64,000 bases of DNA from Winogradskyella forsetii (GCF_013394595.1 NZ_CP053348.1:1824001-1888000); one strand, 5' to 3'. Shown: positions 33,621 through 43,123, counted from the stretch's first letter. The notes: generated from the sequence alone by a model not told the origin. Numbers and translations: made by a program.

Positions 33621-34706
33621 ATGACACCAACTTACGAAAAAGTACATAACCGGTTTAAATTTAACGGACTTCATTTTAGTCATGAAGAATTAAAAGAAGT
33701 AGCTTATAGTCTTATAAAGGAAGGAAAACCTTATGAAAAAATAACGGGAGATTTTCTAATAGATTGGCTAAACAGTAAAGATTTTTTAATCGTAAATACT
33801 TCGGGTTCTACAGGTTACCCTAAGCAAATTAAACTAAAGAAACAGGCTATGGTTAATTCTGCCATTGCCACTGGTAATTTCTTTGGACTGGAGCCAGGCG
33901 ATAAAGCCTTGCATTGTTTACCAAGTCATTTTATTGCTGGTAAGATGATGTTTGTCCGTGCTTTGGTCTTAGGTTTGGAAATAGATTTTGTTGAGCCAGC
34001 AGCGCAACCTGATTTTGATTATGAAAAAAAATACGATTTCTGTGCCATGATTCCATTGCAATTAAAACAGACCATTAATCATATTCAGAATATAAAAACC
34101 ATCATTGTTGGTGGTTCTAAGGTCACAAAACCTTTAATAGAAAAAATAAAAGGCTGTGAGTCTAAATTTTATGAAACCTATGGGATGACGGAAACCGTAA
34201 CACATGTGGCCCTAAGGCGATTAGAATCCAAATCTGGAGAAAGAGAGCCTTATTTCAGTGCCTTAGAAAATGTGAAGTTTGAGCAAGACGACAGAAATTG
34301 TCTAATCATTCACGCTCCAAAATTGGTTAAGCAAGCATTAATCACTAACGATATCGTCGATTTAAAGTCAGAAACCAGCTTTAAACTTTTAGGTCGTTTT
34401 GACAACGTCGTAAATTCTGGTGGTGTTAAATTATTTCCAGAACAGATAGAGGATAAGCTACAGCCAGCCATTAAGCAACGCTTTATTATCGCGGGCGAAG
34501 ACGATGCCACCTTAGGCGAAAAATTGATTCTTATTGTTGAAAAACCAACAAATTCTAACGAAGAGATTCTAACGGCTATTAAAGAATTAAAGACTTTGGA
34601 TAAGTTTGAAGTGCCAAAGAAAATCTATAGTGTGGATAAATTCTCTGAAACCGTAAACGGAAAAATTCAACGTAAAAAAACGATAAAGGCAGTTTTGGGT
34701 AGTTAA
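33621..34706 (+). CDS. menE: o-Succinylbenzoate-CoA ligase
   Basis: 361 residues, an ANL-superfamily adenylating enzyme. Short compared with B. subtilis MenE but of the compact type common in Bacteroidota. AMP-binding motif NTSGSTGYPKQIKLKK, YETYGMTETVTHVALRR, the hinge Asp in LGRFDNVVNSGG and the C-terminal Lys region ETVNGKIQRKKT are intact. It completes the set menF-D-C-E-B-I-A in this window apart from menH. Confidence 0.93.
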   Translation: MTPTYEKVHNRFKFNGLHFSHEELKEVAYSLIKEGKPYEKITGDFLIDWLNSKDFLIVNTSGSTGYPKQIKLKKQAMVNSAIATGNFFGLEPGDKALHCLPSHFIAGKMMFVRALVLGLEIDFVEPAAQPDFDYEKKYDFCAMIPLQLKQTINHIQNIKTIIVGGSKVTKPLIEKIKGCESKFYETYGMTETVTHVALRRLESKSGEREPYFSALENVKFEQDDRNCLIIHAPKLVKQALITNDIVDLKSETSFKLLGRFDNVVNSGGVKLFPEQIEDKLQPAIKQRFIIAGEDDATLGEKLILIVEKPTNSNEEILTAIKELKTLDKFEVPKKIYSVDKFSETVNGKIQRKKTIKAVLGS

Positions 34707-34759
34707 CTCATTCAAACAGATACTTCACTCATTGTAGGTTTTACATTATGGTAGTTGTT

Positions 34760-34781
34760 TATAGGTTTACGTAAACTTATA
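34760..34781. promoter_or_regulatory. 22-bp near-perfect palindrome before the VWA gene
   Basis: TATAGGTTTACGTAAACTTATA has one mismatched pair and the perfect core GTTTACGTAAAC. It ends 11 nt before the ATG at 34793 and overlaps a TAGGTTTA sequence resembling a -7 box, so it is a candidate operator. Confidence 0.45.
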
Positions 34782-34792
34782 AATCAACTATT

Positions 34793-36889
34793 ATGAAAAA
34801 TCTAGTACTTATTTTAGCTCTTGTGTTGTCGTCATGGCAGATACAAGCCCAAGAAAAAACAATCTCAGGAATTGTAACGACAGCGGATGACGCCTTGCCA
34901 TTGCCAGGCGTAAATATTTTTATCAAAGGCAACTCTAAAGGAACTCAAACGGATTTTGATGGTAAATACAGCCTTCAAGCAAATTCGGGAGATATTCTCG
35001 TTTTTAGTTATATAGGTTACATAACCACAGAAGTTGAAATTGGAAGCGTTTCAACCATTGATGTGGTTTTGGAAACTGATAGCAATAGTCTGGATGAAGT
35101 AGTGGTTACCGGATATGCTGTTACAAAAAAAAGAGCTTTTACAGGTGCAGTTTCTGTGGTCAGTGTGGAATACGAGCAAACCAGTAAATCACAATTAAAA
35201 AACCAAGCGCGGAAACGAGTCCACAATAAAATTTCCAATCAACTTGCTGGTCAAGTTTCTGGTATTAAAATTAAAGGCACTACCAAATCTAACATTTCAA
35301 ACGTATTATATATTGTAGATGGAATCCCAGTTCAGAAAAGTTATAATACTTTAATAGAGCAATTAGATCCTGATACTATTGATAGTGTCAATGTTTACAA
35401 GTCTTCTGAAGCCATTAACACATTTGGAAACTCAGCAAAAGACGGTTGTATTGTGATTACCACTAAAAAAGGAAATTATCGTATTCAGAATGATGAGGAT
35501 TATGCAAACATTACTGAAAATAATTTTGAAAGCACAGCGATGTCGCCTTTATCAACCTTCTCAATTGACGTAGATAAAGCAGGGTATTCAAATGTAAGAC
35601 GCATGATTAACAATGGAGAAACCATTCCACCAGATGCTGTAAAACTTGAAGAAATGGTAAATTATTTCAACTATAAGTATCCACAACCTACCGACCAGCA
35701 TCCTTTTTCCATTAATACCGAAGTGGTTGAAACACCATGGCACAAAGACACGCAGTTGGTGAGAATTGGGCTGCAAGGCAAAAGCTATGAAAATGATCAG
35801 TTGCCAGCATCTAACTTAACGTTCTTAATTGATGTGTCGGGCTCTATGGGTTCGCAAAATAAATTGCCGTTGTTAAAAAGTGCTTTTAAACTGTTGGTAA
35901 ATCAATTAAGAGAAAAAGACAATGTCTCTATTGTGGTGTATGCTGGAGCAGCAGGCGTGGTTTTAGAACCAACCTCTGGAAACGAAAAAGAAACCATTTT
36001 GGCAGCTTTGGATCATTTGAATTCCGGCGGTTCTACAGCTGGAGGTGAAGGTATTAAATTGGCTTACAAATTAGCAGAAAACAACTTTAAAAAGAATGGG
36101 AATAATCGTGTCATTTTGGCCACAGATGGCGATTTTAATGTTGGCGCTTCGAGTGATAAAGCGATGCAAACCTTAATTGAGGAAAAACGCAAATCTGGCG
36201 TGTTTTTATCGGTTTTAGGGTTCGGCTATGGGAACTATAAAGATTCAAAATTAGAAACCCTGGCCGATAAGGGCAATGGCAACCATGCCTATATTGATAA
36301 TATGCAAGAAGCACAAAAGGTATTTGGAAAGGAGTTTGGCGGTACACTTTTTACGATTGCCAAAGATGTAAAGATTCAAGTAGAATTCAATCCTAAAAAA
36401 GTGCAAGCGTATCGCTTAATAGGCTATGAAAACAGATTACTAGCCGATGAAGATTTTATAGATGACACCAAAGATGCGGGCGAATTGGGTAGTGGACATA
36501 CGGTTACGGCATTGTATGAAGTCATTCCGGTTGGTATAAAAAGTGACTATCTTAACGCCATACCAGATTTAAAATATACCCAATCAGAAGTGTCCTCAAA
36601 TTACGAAGATGAATTGTTCACGGTAAAATTTAGATATAAAAAGCCGAATGAAGATACCAGTATTGAAATGGTTCATATTCAAAATACAGAATTAACAGAT
36701 GCTTCTGAGGATATGAATTTCGCATCAGCTGTGGCACTATTCGGTATGCAATTACGAAACTCAAAATATTTCAACAACGCCTCAACTTCTAAAGTGATTG
36801 AATTGGCCGAAAGTGGAAGAGGAGCTGATACAGATGGTTATAGAGCTGAATTTATGAGGTTGGTGAAATCTTATGATAGTTTGAAGTAA
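34793..36889 (+). CDS. CarboxypepD_reg-like / TonB-plug-like / von Willebrand factor A protein
   Basis: 698 residues. Signal peptide 1-19; CarboxypepD_reg-like beta-sandwich about 23-95 (ISGIVTTADDALPLPGVNIF); SusC-type plug-like segment about 100-228 (LDEVVVTGYAVTKKRAFTGA, VLYIVDGIPV, DGCIVITTKKG); YfbK-type VWA N-domain about 255-300; VWA domain with the MIDAS motif DVSGSM (347-352) and later ATDGDFN; C-terminal DUF3520-like region. The barrel of a TonB receptor is absent. Exported, role unknown; metal-dependent binding of another protein at the cell surface or in the periplasm is the likely activity. Confidence 0.85.
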   Translation: MKNLVLILALVLSSWQIQAQEKTISGIVTTADDALPLPGVNIFIKGNSKGTQTDFDGKYSLQANSGDILVFSYIGYITTEVEIGSVSTIDVVLETDSNSLDEVVVTGYAVTKKRAFTGAVSVVSVEYEQTSKSQLKNQARKRVHNKISNQLAGQVSGIKIKGTTKSNISNVLYIVDGIPVQKSYNTLIEQLDPDTIDSVNVYKSSEAINTFGNSAKDGCIVITTKKGNYRIQNDEDYANITENNFESTAMSPLSTFSIDVDKAGYSNVRRMINNGETIPPDAVKLEEMVNYFNYKYPQPTDQHPFSINTEVVETPWHKDTQLVRIGLQGKSYENDQLPASNLTFLIDVSGSMGSQNKLPLLKSAFKLLVNQLREKDNVSIVVYAGAAGVVLEPTSGNEKETILAALDHLNSGGSTAGGEGIKLAYKLAENNFKKNGNNRVILATDGDFNVGASSDKAMQTLIEEKRKSGVFLSVLGFGYGNYKDSKLETLADKGNGNHAYIDNMQEAQKVFGKEFGGTLFTIAKDVKIQVEFNPKKVQAYRLIGYENRLLADEDFIDDTKDAGELGSGHTVTALYEVIPVGIKSDYLNAIPDLKYTQSEVSSNYEDELFTVKFRYKKPNEDTSIEMVHIQNTELTDASEDMNFASAVALFGMQLRNSKYFNNASTSKVIELAESGRGADTDGYRAEFMRLVKSYDSLK

Positions 36890-37269
36890 AGGGAAGTGTT
36901 TTCAGTTACGGGGTTTATAACATAACTATTGGAGCATTTGGGTATTTGATTGTTCCTGTAACTTTTAATAAAAAAGGAATCCTGAGTTTATGGCTTTGGA
37001 TTTTTTTTTATGATGTAACTTATCTTCATGATTTCTAACTTATAAGTAAATTAGTGTGTATTAAAAGTAAGAACTAATAAATAAAACAGTGTTACTAAGA
37101 GCATAGGAATAGAAATGCTTTTAGGTTAAGTTTGATTTACACTATTTGTCGTTTATGTATATTAATTCTGAGTAAAAAATGATAAAAAATCAGGAATTGT
37201 TGATAACAAAATCAAATAAAATTTATATTGCACTTTATAAATTAGCTCTCTAAATTACTTGTCCCATTT
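36890..37269. other. 380-nt intergenic stretch without a convincing gene
   Basis: Separates the VWA gene from the DUF3857 pair. It holds an imperfect AATCC/GGATT hairpin followed by nine T (about 36975-37012) that may end the VWA transcript, and a 50-codon open frame without a start codon near its beginning. The remainder is A+T-rich leader sequence with no TAnnTTTG box that I can identify. Confidence 0.5.
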
Positions 37270-39096
37270 ATGAATAGTCTTTTTAGGTTTTGGATTTTAC
37301 TTATAATTATAGGTATTTATTCAGTAGGGACTGCGCAAGACACGCACTTGAAATTGAGATCAGAACAAATTTCAATTCAAAAGGATTCTACCTTTATAAG
37401 AAAAATCGCAATTAGTTTCGAAGAAAATGATGCACCACGCGTTTATCCTATTTTTTATGATACCGAATTAGAGCTTTTATCAGATATTAAGCTTTTTGAG
37501 CAGAAAGGTAAACGCTTAAAAAAATTATACTTAGAAACTATTGACGAAGAAGTAAACTTAGATTATATAACAAGTAAAAAGATAAAATCTGTTGTTATTC
37601 CAGCGGAAAAAAAAGTACAGTTGACCTATTTAGTCTCTTGCAATGAACTTATGTATTTATCAAGTCTGCCGCTATTCTCCTATAATCAGATAGACACTTT
37701 GGAATACCAAATAAAAGTTCCGAATGAATTTGGAATAACACATAATACAATTTATAAAGATTCATTATCATTTTATTCCATAGACTCCACAAAAACAGAG
37801 AATGACGTCCTATTGAAACTAAAAGTTGCTCCGAAAAAAGTAGAACCAGATCCGCTGCAATTTTTCGGTATTTACAAAAACATGAAAGTTCCATTAATGC
37901 GAACTTTGATTATACCAAATTCATTTGAAGGGCTTCCCGCTAAGTATATGAACGATTGGTATTTAAAGAGTGTGTTACCACAGAAAGGTTTAAATACAAC
38001 TGTAAAAGAAAAACTAGATGCATTGACTTTGAATGTTACCGATGCGTCAGAAATTGTGAATATAATTTATGACTATGTAAGACGTAATTTTAAATATGTA
38101 GCCATAGAAATTGGTATGGGTGCATTTATTCCTTCACATGTCAATAGCGTTTATTTAAACAAGCAAGGCGATTGTAAGGATCTTTCGAATTTTTTATCAG
38201 AAGCCTTACGATACAAAGGTATTGAGTGTGATCTTGCTTTAGCGGCTACTTTCGACCATATAAGCGATTGTGATTTTCCGTCTTTAAGTTCTGCCAATCA
38301 TGTTATTTGTGTTGCCTATATTAATGATGAAAAGATATTATTAGATCCAACTGACCCTATACACCTGCAGGGAACGCCTGTACAAAGCTTGCAAGATCGA
38401 ACTATTTTAATAGTAAATTCTGAAGGTGGCTCATTTTATAAAGTAAATCGGTTTAAACCTGAGCAAAATATAATTAATTATCAACTGGATTTAAAAATCA
38501 ATTCAGATAATGATATTGTTGAAGGTGCATTTCAAATCGATTATAAAGGAATATCGAGTAATTATTTAAGACGTATTCTAGATATTGAAGGCCAAATGGA
38601 TTTTAATGTATTTAGCCACAGATTTCTTGAAGAAGTTTTAGGTAACCAACAAATATCAAACTTAGACTATACTGATTCGTCAAAAGGACTGAATTTTAAA
38701 GGTGATATTTCTATAAAAGGTAAGACTTTTAGTGATGAATCAAATAGGTACTTATTTATCGATTTTTTACCGAGACTTATAGACCCTGAGAGTAGAGAAA
38801 CACTTATAGAGGGTACTTATATAGGAAATACGTTTAAAAAAATACTAACTGCTAAAATCAGTTTAAATGAGCCTATTGAAACATTTGAAACTATAGAGCA
38901 TTATCACAAAGGAGATGGTCTATCACTGCGTGTTATGATCAGTGCTATTTCGGATTCTGTAATTGAATGTCAATATAGTTTTGTTTTTGACCATATACTC
39001 ACAGAAAAAGAAAATATCGATACCATCAATAAAATATTAAATTCATTTAAAAATATAATTAATGAACCAATTGTTCTCAAAAAACACAATGGCTAG
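37270..39096 (+). CDS. DUF3857 / transglutaminase-like protein
   Basis: 608 residues with a signal peptide ending near GTAQ (23). An N-terminal DUF3857 beta domain (about 30-210) is followed by a transglutaminase-core domain with an intact triad: Cys302 in KQGDCKDLSNF, His344 in SANHVICVAY and Asp359 in ILLDPTDP. A DUF3858-like beta domain forms the C-terminus. Such proteins are periplasmic cysteine-protease-like or amidase-like enzymes of unknown substrate. The last 35 nt overlap the start of the next gene, indicating translational coupling with its paralogue. Confidence 0.85.
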   Translation: MNSLFRFWILLIIIGIYSVGTAQDTHLKLRSEQISIQKDSTFIRKIAISFEENDAPRVYPIFYDTELELLSDIKLFEQKGKRLKKLYLETIDEEVNLDYITSKKIKSVVIPAEKKVQLTYLVSCNELMYLSSLPLFSYNQIDTLEYQIKVPNEFGITHNTIYKDSLSFYSIDSTKTENDVLLKLKVAPKKVEPDPLQFFGIYKNMKVPLMRTLIIPNSFEGLPAKYMNDWYLKSVLPQKGLNTTVKEKLDALTLNVTDASEIVNIIYDYVRRNFKYVAIEIGMGAFIPSHVNSVYLNKQGDCKDLSNFLSEALRYKGIECDLALAATFDHISDCDFPSLSSANHVICVAYINDEKILLDPTDPIHLQGTPVQSLQDRTILIVNSEGGSFYKVNRFKPEQNIINYQLDLKINSDNDIVEGAFQIDYKGISSNYLRRILDIEGQMDFNVFSHRFLEEVLGNQQISNLDYTDSSKGLNFKGDISIKGKTFSDESNRYLFIDFLPRLIDPESRETLIEGTYIGNTFKKILTAKISLNEPIETFETIEHYHKGDGLSLRVMISAISDSVIECQYSFVFDHILTEKENIDTINKILNSFKNIINEPIVLKKHNG

Positions 39097-41086
39097 TTTA
39101 ATTGTAATATGCTTAAGTTTACTTTTTTACAGTCTCAAGTCTTCAGAAGTCAAAATAGAAGATCCTTTTTTAACGCTTTGTGAAAATTCAGATGCGTATT
39201 ATTTACATTCTTATACAGACGTTACTTACTCTAAAAGCTGGTCAAGGTACAAGATGTATATTTCTGTAAATAGTAAATTGGTTGTAAATACTACGAAAGG
39301 GGTAGAGGATTATGCTTTTTTAAATTTGAGCGAATATGTGAGCAATCACTTGAAGAAAATTAAAATTAAAACGCTGAAAGCAAATGGATCAGTTGTAGAA
39401 CTAGATTCAAGTTTAGTATTTAAAAGAAGTTCTAAAAGAGAAAAATTTGGAGTCATTAACTATCCTATTCCTGCAGTAGAACCAGGTGATACTATTGAGA
39501 CAAATTACGTTTATACGAAGTATTTGCAAGAATCAGAGCTAATGGGTTATGTGGATCTATACTCAGATTTGCCAAGTATTAACTCCCAGTACACTGTAAA
39601 AACAGGTAAGGATTTAATTGTGCGCTACAAACCTTATAACAATTTTCCTGAGCCAGCTGTTGTTGCTAATGACTCCATGATTTATTTACAGTTCTCTATG
39701 GATAAATTAAAAGGGATTGTAAAAAATGACCTTAACTGTTTACCCTGTGAAAAGCCTTACTTGTATTATGCGCTAGAAAATAGCGATAGTGAATTAAAAA
39801 CTTGGAAGGATGTATATAATATTGAGTTTAATTTTCTTACACAGCCAATGTCATTGGATTATGAACGGTCCTCTTACTACAAAAGATGGAAACGTAGAGT
39901 TCTAGGAACGGCTAAAGACAGCTCTAAATTTTATCAGCTAAAACTTTTGCACAATGAAGTATTAACTAACTTTAAAATGCAGCAAGTTAAAGAAAGTGAG
40001 TTAATAAAATCCACTGGCTATTTTTTGAAGGAGCAAAGATTTGATCCGTTGAGCATTAGAAGGTTTTATAGGCAGATATTGGAGGATCTGGAAATAGATT
40101 ACTGGGCTGTATTTGGTAGAGAAAAACGCCTTGGGCCAATAGATATGCACTTAATTAGAAAAGGTGAATTTGGTCATATATTTTTTGCTTATGAAAATGA
40201 AAAAGGCCATTTAAATTTTTTATATCCTCATGAGGATTTTTTTATGTATCAAGTTGATGAAATCCCAACACAACTATATGATACGGAAGCTGTTTTAGTC
40301 AAACCTTATTTTAATGAAAAAAAGAAGCGGAAAGACAAGTTTATTGATAGAGATCTTGAACTAGCTGAAGTTGATTCCGTAGCTGTGGAAGTCATCAATT
40401 TACCAGGAATGAATTATAATCATAATTATATCAATCAATCGATTTACAGCAAGGTAGATATTAAAAAGAAAACAACTATTTTCAAATATAGATTTAAAGT
40501 TTCGGGAGGTATGTCAACCGAGTTAAGGTCTTTTTTTAACATGCTTAACGAAAATGAAGAGGCAAGTAACTATTACGATTCTCTGATTGAGTTTGAAGGT
40601 GATGACAATACCATCCAAATTGATACAGTGACCAGCAGAATTTTAAGCAATGACAGGCCATTTTCTTATACCTTGAGTGCTGAAGGCACCTTAAATAATG
40701 CTGTGACATTTCTTAATGACAGTCTCGTGAGTGTTTCTATTGACAAACTAATCCAACACAGAGAGCTAGAGAGTAGTTCTGATAATTCTAAACTCAGCTA
40801 TTATTTGGATTATAGTTATTCCGATATTTTAACATTTAATCTAGAATTTCCATGCGCCATAGAAGTATTAGGTATTGAGGATAGCAATGTAGATTTTGAA
40901 AGTGGTTTTGGTGAATACGCTTTTAAGTTAAAAAAGAATCATGATAATCAACTGAACATTCAGTCACACTATAGAGTCTTAAACAATTTAATTCCCAAAG
41001 AACAGTTTGAAGACTTAAAAACATTGAATGAACAGGTAAAAAATGCGAAAAACAAAAGATTGATTGTAAAATTAAAGACTAAATAA
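39062..41086 (+). CDS. DUF3857 protein lacking the transglutaminase triad
   Basis: 674 residues with an N-terminal signal anchor (MASLIVICLSLLFYSLK region). The DUF3857 part is clear (YKMYISVNSKLVVNTTKGVE; SVVELDSSLVFKRSSKREK; AVEPGDTIETNYVYTKY). At the place where the neighbour has its catalytic core this protein has only a degenerate remnant (FGHIFFAYENEKGHLNFLYP) with no QGDC-type cysteine. It overlaps the preceding paralogue by 35 nt. It is probably a non-enzymatic partner of the active upstream protein. Confidence 0.75.
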   Translation: MNQLFSKNTMASLIVICLSLLFYSLKSSEVKIEDPFLTLCENSDAYYLHSYTDVTYSKSWSRYKMYISVNSKLVVNTTKGVEDYAFLNLSEYVSNHLKKIKIKTLKANGSVVELDSSLVFKRSSKREKFGVINYPIPAVEPGDTIETNYVYTKYLQESELMGYVDLYSDLPSINSQYTVKTGKDLIVRYKPYNNFPEPAVVANDSMIYLQFSMDKLKGIVKNDLNCLPCEKPYLYYALENSDSELKTWKDVYNIEFNFLTQPMSLDYERSSYYKRWKRRVLGTAKDSSKFYQLKLLHNEVLTNFKMQQVKESELIKSTGYFLKEQRFDPLSIRRFYRQILEDLEIDYWAVFGREKRLGPIDMHLIRKGEFGHIFFAYENEKGHLNFLYPHEDFFMYQVDEIPTQLYDTEAVLVKPYFNEKKKRKDKFIDRDLELAEVDSVAVEVINLPGMNYNHNYINQSIYSKVDIKKKTTIFKYRFKVSGGMSTELRSFFNMLNENEEASNYYDSLIEFEGDDNTIQIDTVTSRILSNDRPFSYTLSAEGTLNNAVTFLNDSLVSVSIDKLIQHRELESSSDNSKLSYYLDYSYSDILTFNLEFPCAIEVLGIEDSNVDFESGFGEYAFKLKKNHDNQLNIQSHYRVLNNLIPKEQFEDLKTLNEQVKNAKNKRLIVKLKTK

Positions 41087-41175
41087 TTTATTAATTCTGA
41101 ATGTTTAAGAATTTCATTCATTTTTACCTCATATGAAACCTAAGTCTTTGTATTGGAATATTTACATGACTATTT

Positions 41176-41310
41176 ATGGCAGAAGAAAATAAAGGTTACG
41201 AAGGATTTTGGAAATACTTAGGTTGTACATTAACAGTCCTATTAGCCCTGGTTTTTATAACTATAATTCTAACCATTCTCAATATGATGTTTTTTAAGTT
41301 TCAGTTTTGA
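41176..41310 (+). CDS. Small single-span membrane protein (44 aa)
   Basis: ATG at 41176 opens a 44-codon ORF: MAEENKGYEGFWKYLGCTL, then a strongly hydrophobic helix (TVLLALVFITIILTILN) and a short FFKFQF end. The charged N-terminus, single membrane span and normal codon usage suggest a real small protein. It lies between the DUF3857 pair and the ychF promoter. No family recognised. Confidence 0.55.
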   Translation: MAEENKGYEGFWKYLGCTLTVLLALVFITIILTILNMMFFKFQF

Positions 41311-41330
41311 TAGATATCAATAGGAAAACC

Positions 41331-41338
41331 TATATTTG
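41331..41338 (+). promoter_or_regulatory. -7 box TATATTTG for ychF
   Basis: Exact TAnnTTTG. The transcript would start near 41343 and carry about 110 nt of structured leader before the ychF ATG. Confidence 0.6.
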
Positions 41339-41360
41339 CACTCTCAAAAATCCCATCCTT

Positions 41361-41435
41361 AATCCTTCTCACACGGAAGAATTCAGAAGGATTTGATTTT
41401 AAATTTAATTAACAAGTTTCCCACTTTCGTGGGAA
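41361..41435 (+). promoter_or_regulatory. Structured 5' leader of ychF (two hairpins)
   Basis: First hairpin: AATCCTTCT (41361-41369) pairs with AGAAGGATT (41385-41393), followed by a T-rich TGATTTT. Second hairpin: TTCCCAC-TTTC-GTGGGAA (41418-41435), ending 18 nt before the ATG. The second resembles the REP-like hairpin at 3073. Confidence 0.55.
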
Positions 41436-41453
41436 TGAAAAACAAGTTTTTCG

Positions 41454-42548
41454 ATGAAAGCAGGAATCGTAGGATTACCAAACGTAGGAAAGTCAACCTT
41501 ATTTAACTGTTTATCCAATGCTAAAGCGCAAAGTGCCAACTTTCCGTTTTGTACAATAGAACCTAATATTGGAGTGGTCAATGTACCAGATCCTAGACTT
41601 CAAAAATTAGAGGAATTGGTAAAACCAGAACGTGTGATGCCAGCAACGGTAGAGATTGTGGATATTGCAGGTTTGGTAAAAGGCGCTTCTAAAGGTGAGG
41701 GATTAGGAAATCAATTCTTGGCGAATATTAGGGAGACCGATGCTATTTTGCATGTGTTGCGTTGTTTTGATAATGAAAATATTGTCCATGTTGATGGTTC
41801 TATAAATCCTATTAGAGATAAGGAAACCATAGACATGGAATTGCAACTTAAAGATTTGGAAACGACTGAAAAGAAGTTGGACAAAGTTAAGCGTGCTGCC
41901 AAAACCGGTAATAAAGAAGCGCAGAAAGAAGAAGCCATTCTATTAAAAATAAAAGAAAATTTAGAAGCCGGAATTTCGGTAAGAGCTTTGGAATTTTCAG
42001 AAGAAGATTATGAAGAGTTTGTAAAACCTTCACAGTTTATTACGGACAAACCAGTCATGTATGTTTGTAATGTGGATGAAGGTGCGGCAACGACTGGAAA
42101 TGCCTATGTAGAAAAAGTACGTGAGGCAGTAAAAGACGAAAACGCTGAAGTGTTGGTTTTGGCGGTTGGTACAGAAGCCGATATCAATGAATTGGACGAT
42201 TACGAAGAGCGCCAAATGTTTTTGGCTGATATAGGTTTGGAAGAACCGGGTTCGGCAAAATTAATTAGATCAGCTTATAAGTTATTGAACCAACAAACTT
42301 ATTTTACCGCTGGTGTTAAAGAGGTTAGAGCATGGACCGTCAATGTTGGTGCCACAGGACCACAGGCTGCTGGCGTCATTCATACCGATTTTGAAAAAGG
42401 CTTCATTAGAGCAGAAGTGATTGCTTACGATGATTACGTACACTATGGAAGCGAAGCTAAAGTAAAAGAAGCTGGAAAAATGCGGGTAGAAGGGAAGAAT
42501 TACATCGTTAAGGATGGTGATGTGATGCATTTCTTGTTTAATGTGTAA
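41454..42548 (+). CDS. ychF: Redox-regulated ATPase YchF (Obg family)
   Basis: 364 residues, normal length. Ribosome-binding P-loop ATPase of the TRAFAC class that hydrolyses ATP rather than GTP. P-loop [17 protein letters not shown], switch region [20 protein letters not shown], the altered G4 motif (YVCNVDE instead of NKxD), a central coiled coil (about 130-200) and the C-terminal TGS domain [20 protein letters not shown]. Upstream is a roughly 110-nt leader with two hairpins; downstream lies a REP-like sequence. Confidence 0.95.
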   Translation: MKAGIVGLPNVGKSTLFNCLSNAKAQSANFPFCTIEPNIGVVNVPDPRLQKLEELVKPERVMPATVEIVDIAGLVKGASKGEGLGNQFLANIRETDAILHVLRCFDNENIVHVDGSINPIRDKETIDMELQLKDLETTEKKLDKVKRAAKTGNKEAQKEEAILLKIKENLEAGISVRALEFSEEDYEEFVKPSQFITDKPVMYVCNVDEGAATTGNAYVEKVREAVKDENAEVLVLAVGTEADINELDDYEERQMFLADIGLEEPGSAKLIRSAYKLLNQQTYFTAGVKEVRAWTVNVGATGPQAAGVIHTDFEKGFIRAEVIAYDDYVHYGSEAKVKEAGKMRVEGKNYIVKDGDVMHFLFNV

Positions 42549-42588
42549 ATAGAATCAAGAATAAAGACACACGCTTTAATTGCGAGTT

Positions 42589-42614
42589 GTCACACTGAGC
42601 GCTGTCGAAATGAC
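42589..42614. repeat. Dispersed palindromic repeat remnant (GTCACACTGAGCG type)
   Basis: GTCACACTGAGCGCTGTCGAAATGAC between ychF and the SRPBCC gene has the form of the common flavobacterial intergenic palindrome GTCACACTGAGCG...AGTCGAAGTGTGAC, here decayed on the right side. Confidence 0.45.
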
Positions 42615-42646
42615 GAAGGAGGTGGCAATCTCATATTGAAAATAAA

Positions 42647-43123
42647 ATGCCTAAAATCGAAATCAAAACCTTTATCAAAGCAGATTTAAAAACCTGTTTT
42701 GATTTAGCTCGAAATATCGATTTTCACCAAGCGTCTTTAAGTCACTCTAACGAAAAAGCTATTGCTGGGAAAACGTCAGGATTAATTGGCTTAAATGAAA
42801 CGGTGACTTGGGAAGCGACTCATTTTGGCATTAAGCAAAAACTTACCTCAAAGATTACTGAATTTGAATCTCCAACTTATTTCGTGGACGAAATGGTTTC
42901 AGGTGCTTTTAAATCTTTTAAGCACGAACATATTTTTAAGAACCAGAATGGGGAAACTTTAATAGTTGACAAATTCCACTTTCAATCACCTTTTGGCATT
43001 CTAGGAAAATTAGCAAATGTTCTTTTTCTAAAATGGTACATGAAAAAATTACTGACCGTAAGAAACGACTACTTACGACTTAAAGCTGAGGAAATAACCA
43101 CGCTTGAACATCGTAATTCTTAA
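42647..43123 (+). CDS. SRPBCC (START-like) family protein
   Basis: 158 residues with the helix-grip fold pattern: IEIKTFIKADLKTCFDLARN at the start, GLIGLNETVTWEATHFGIKQ in the middle and a C-terminal long helix (FLKWYMKKLLTVRNDYLRLK). Flavobacterial homologues are called cell division inhibitors or polyketide cyclases without evidence. It probably binds a hydrophobic ligand. Lies 43 nt before the EamA transporter. Confidence 0.75.
   Translation: MPKIEIKTFIKADLKTCFDLARNIDFHQASLSHSNEKAIAGKTSGLIGLNETVTWEATHFGIKQKLTSKITEFESPTYFVDEMVSGAFKSFKHEHIFKNQNGETLIVDKFHFQSPFGILGKLANVLFLKWYMKKLLTVRNDYLRLKAEEITTLEHRNS

Noticed and set aside
36895..37047. Open frame of about 50 codons after the VWA gene with a hydrophobic product
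   Set aside because: No usable start at its beginning and the hydrophobic part is caused by T-rich DNA near a probable terminator.
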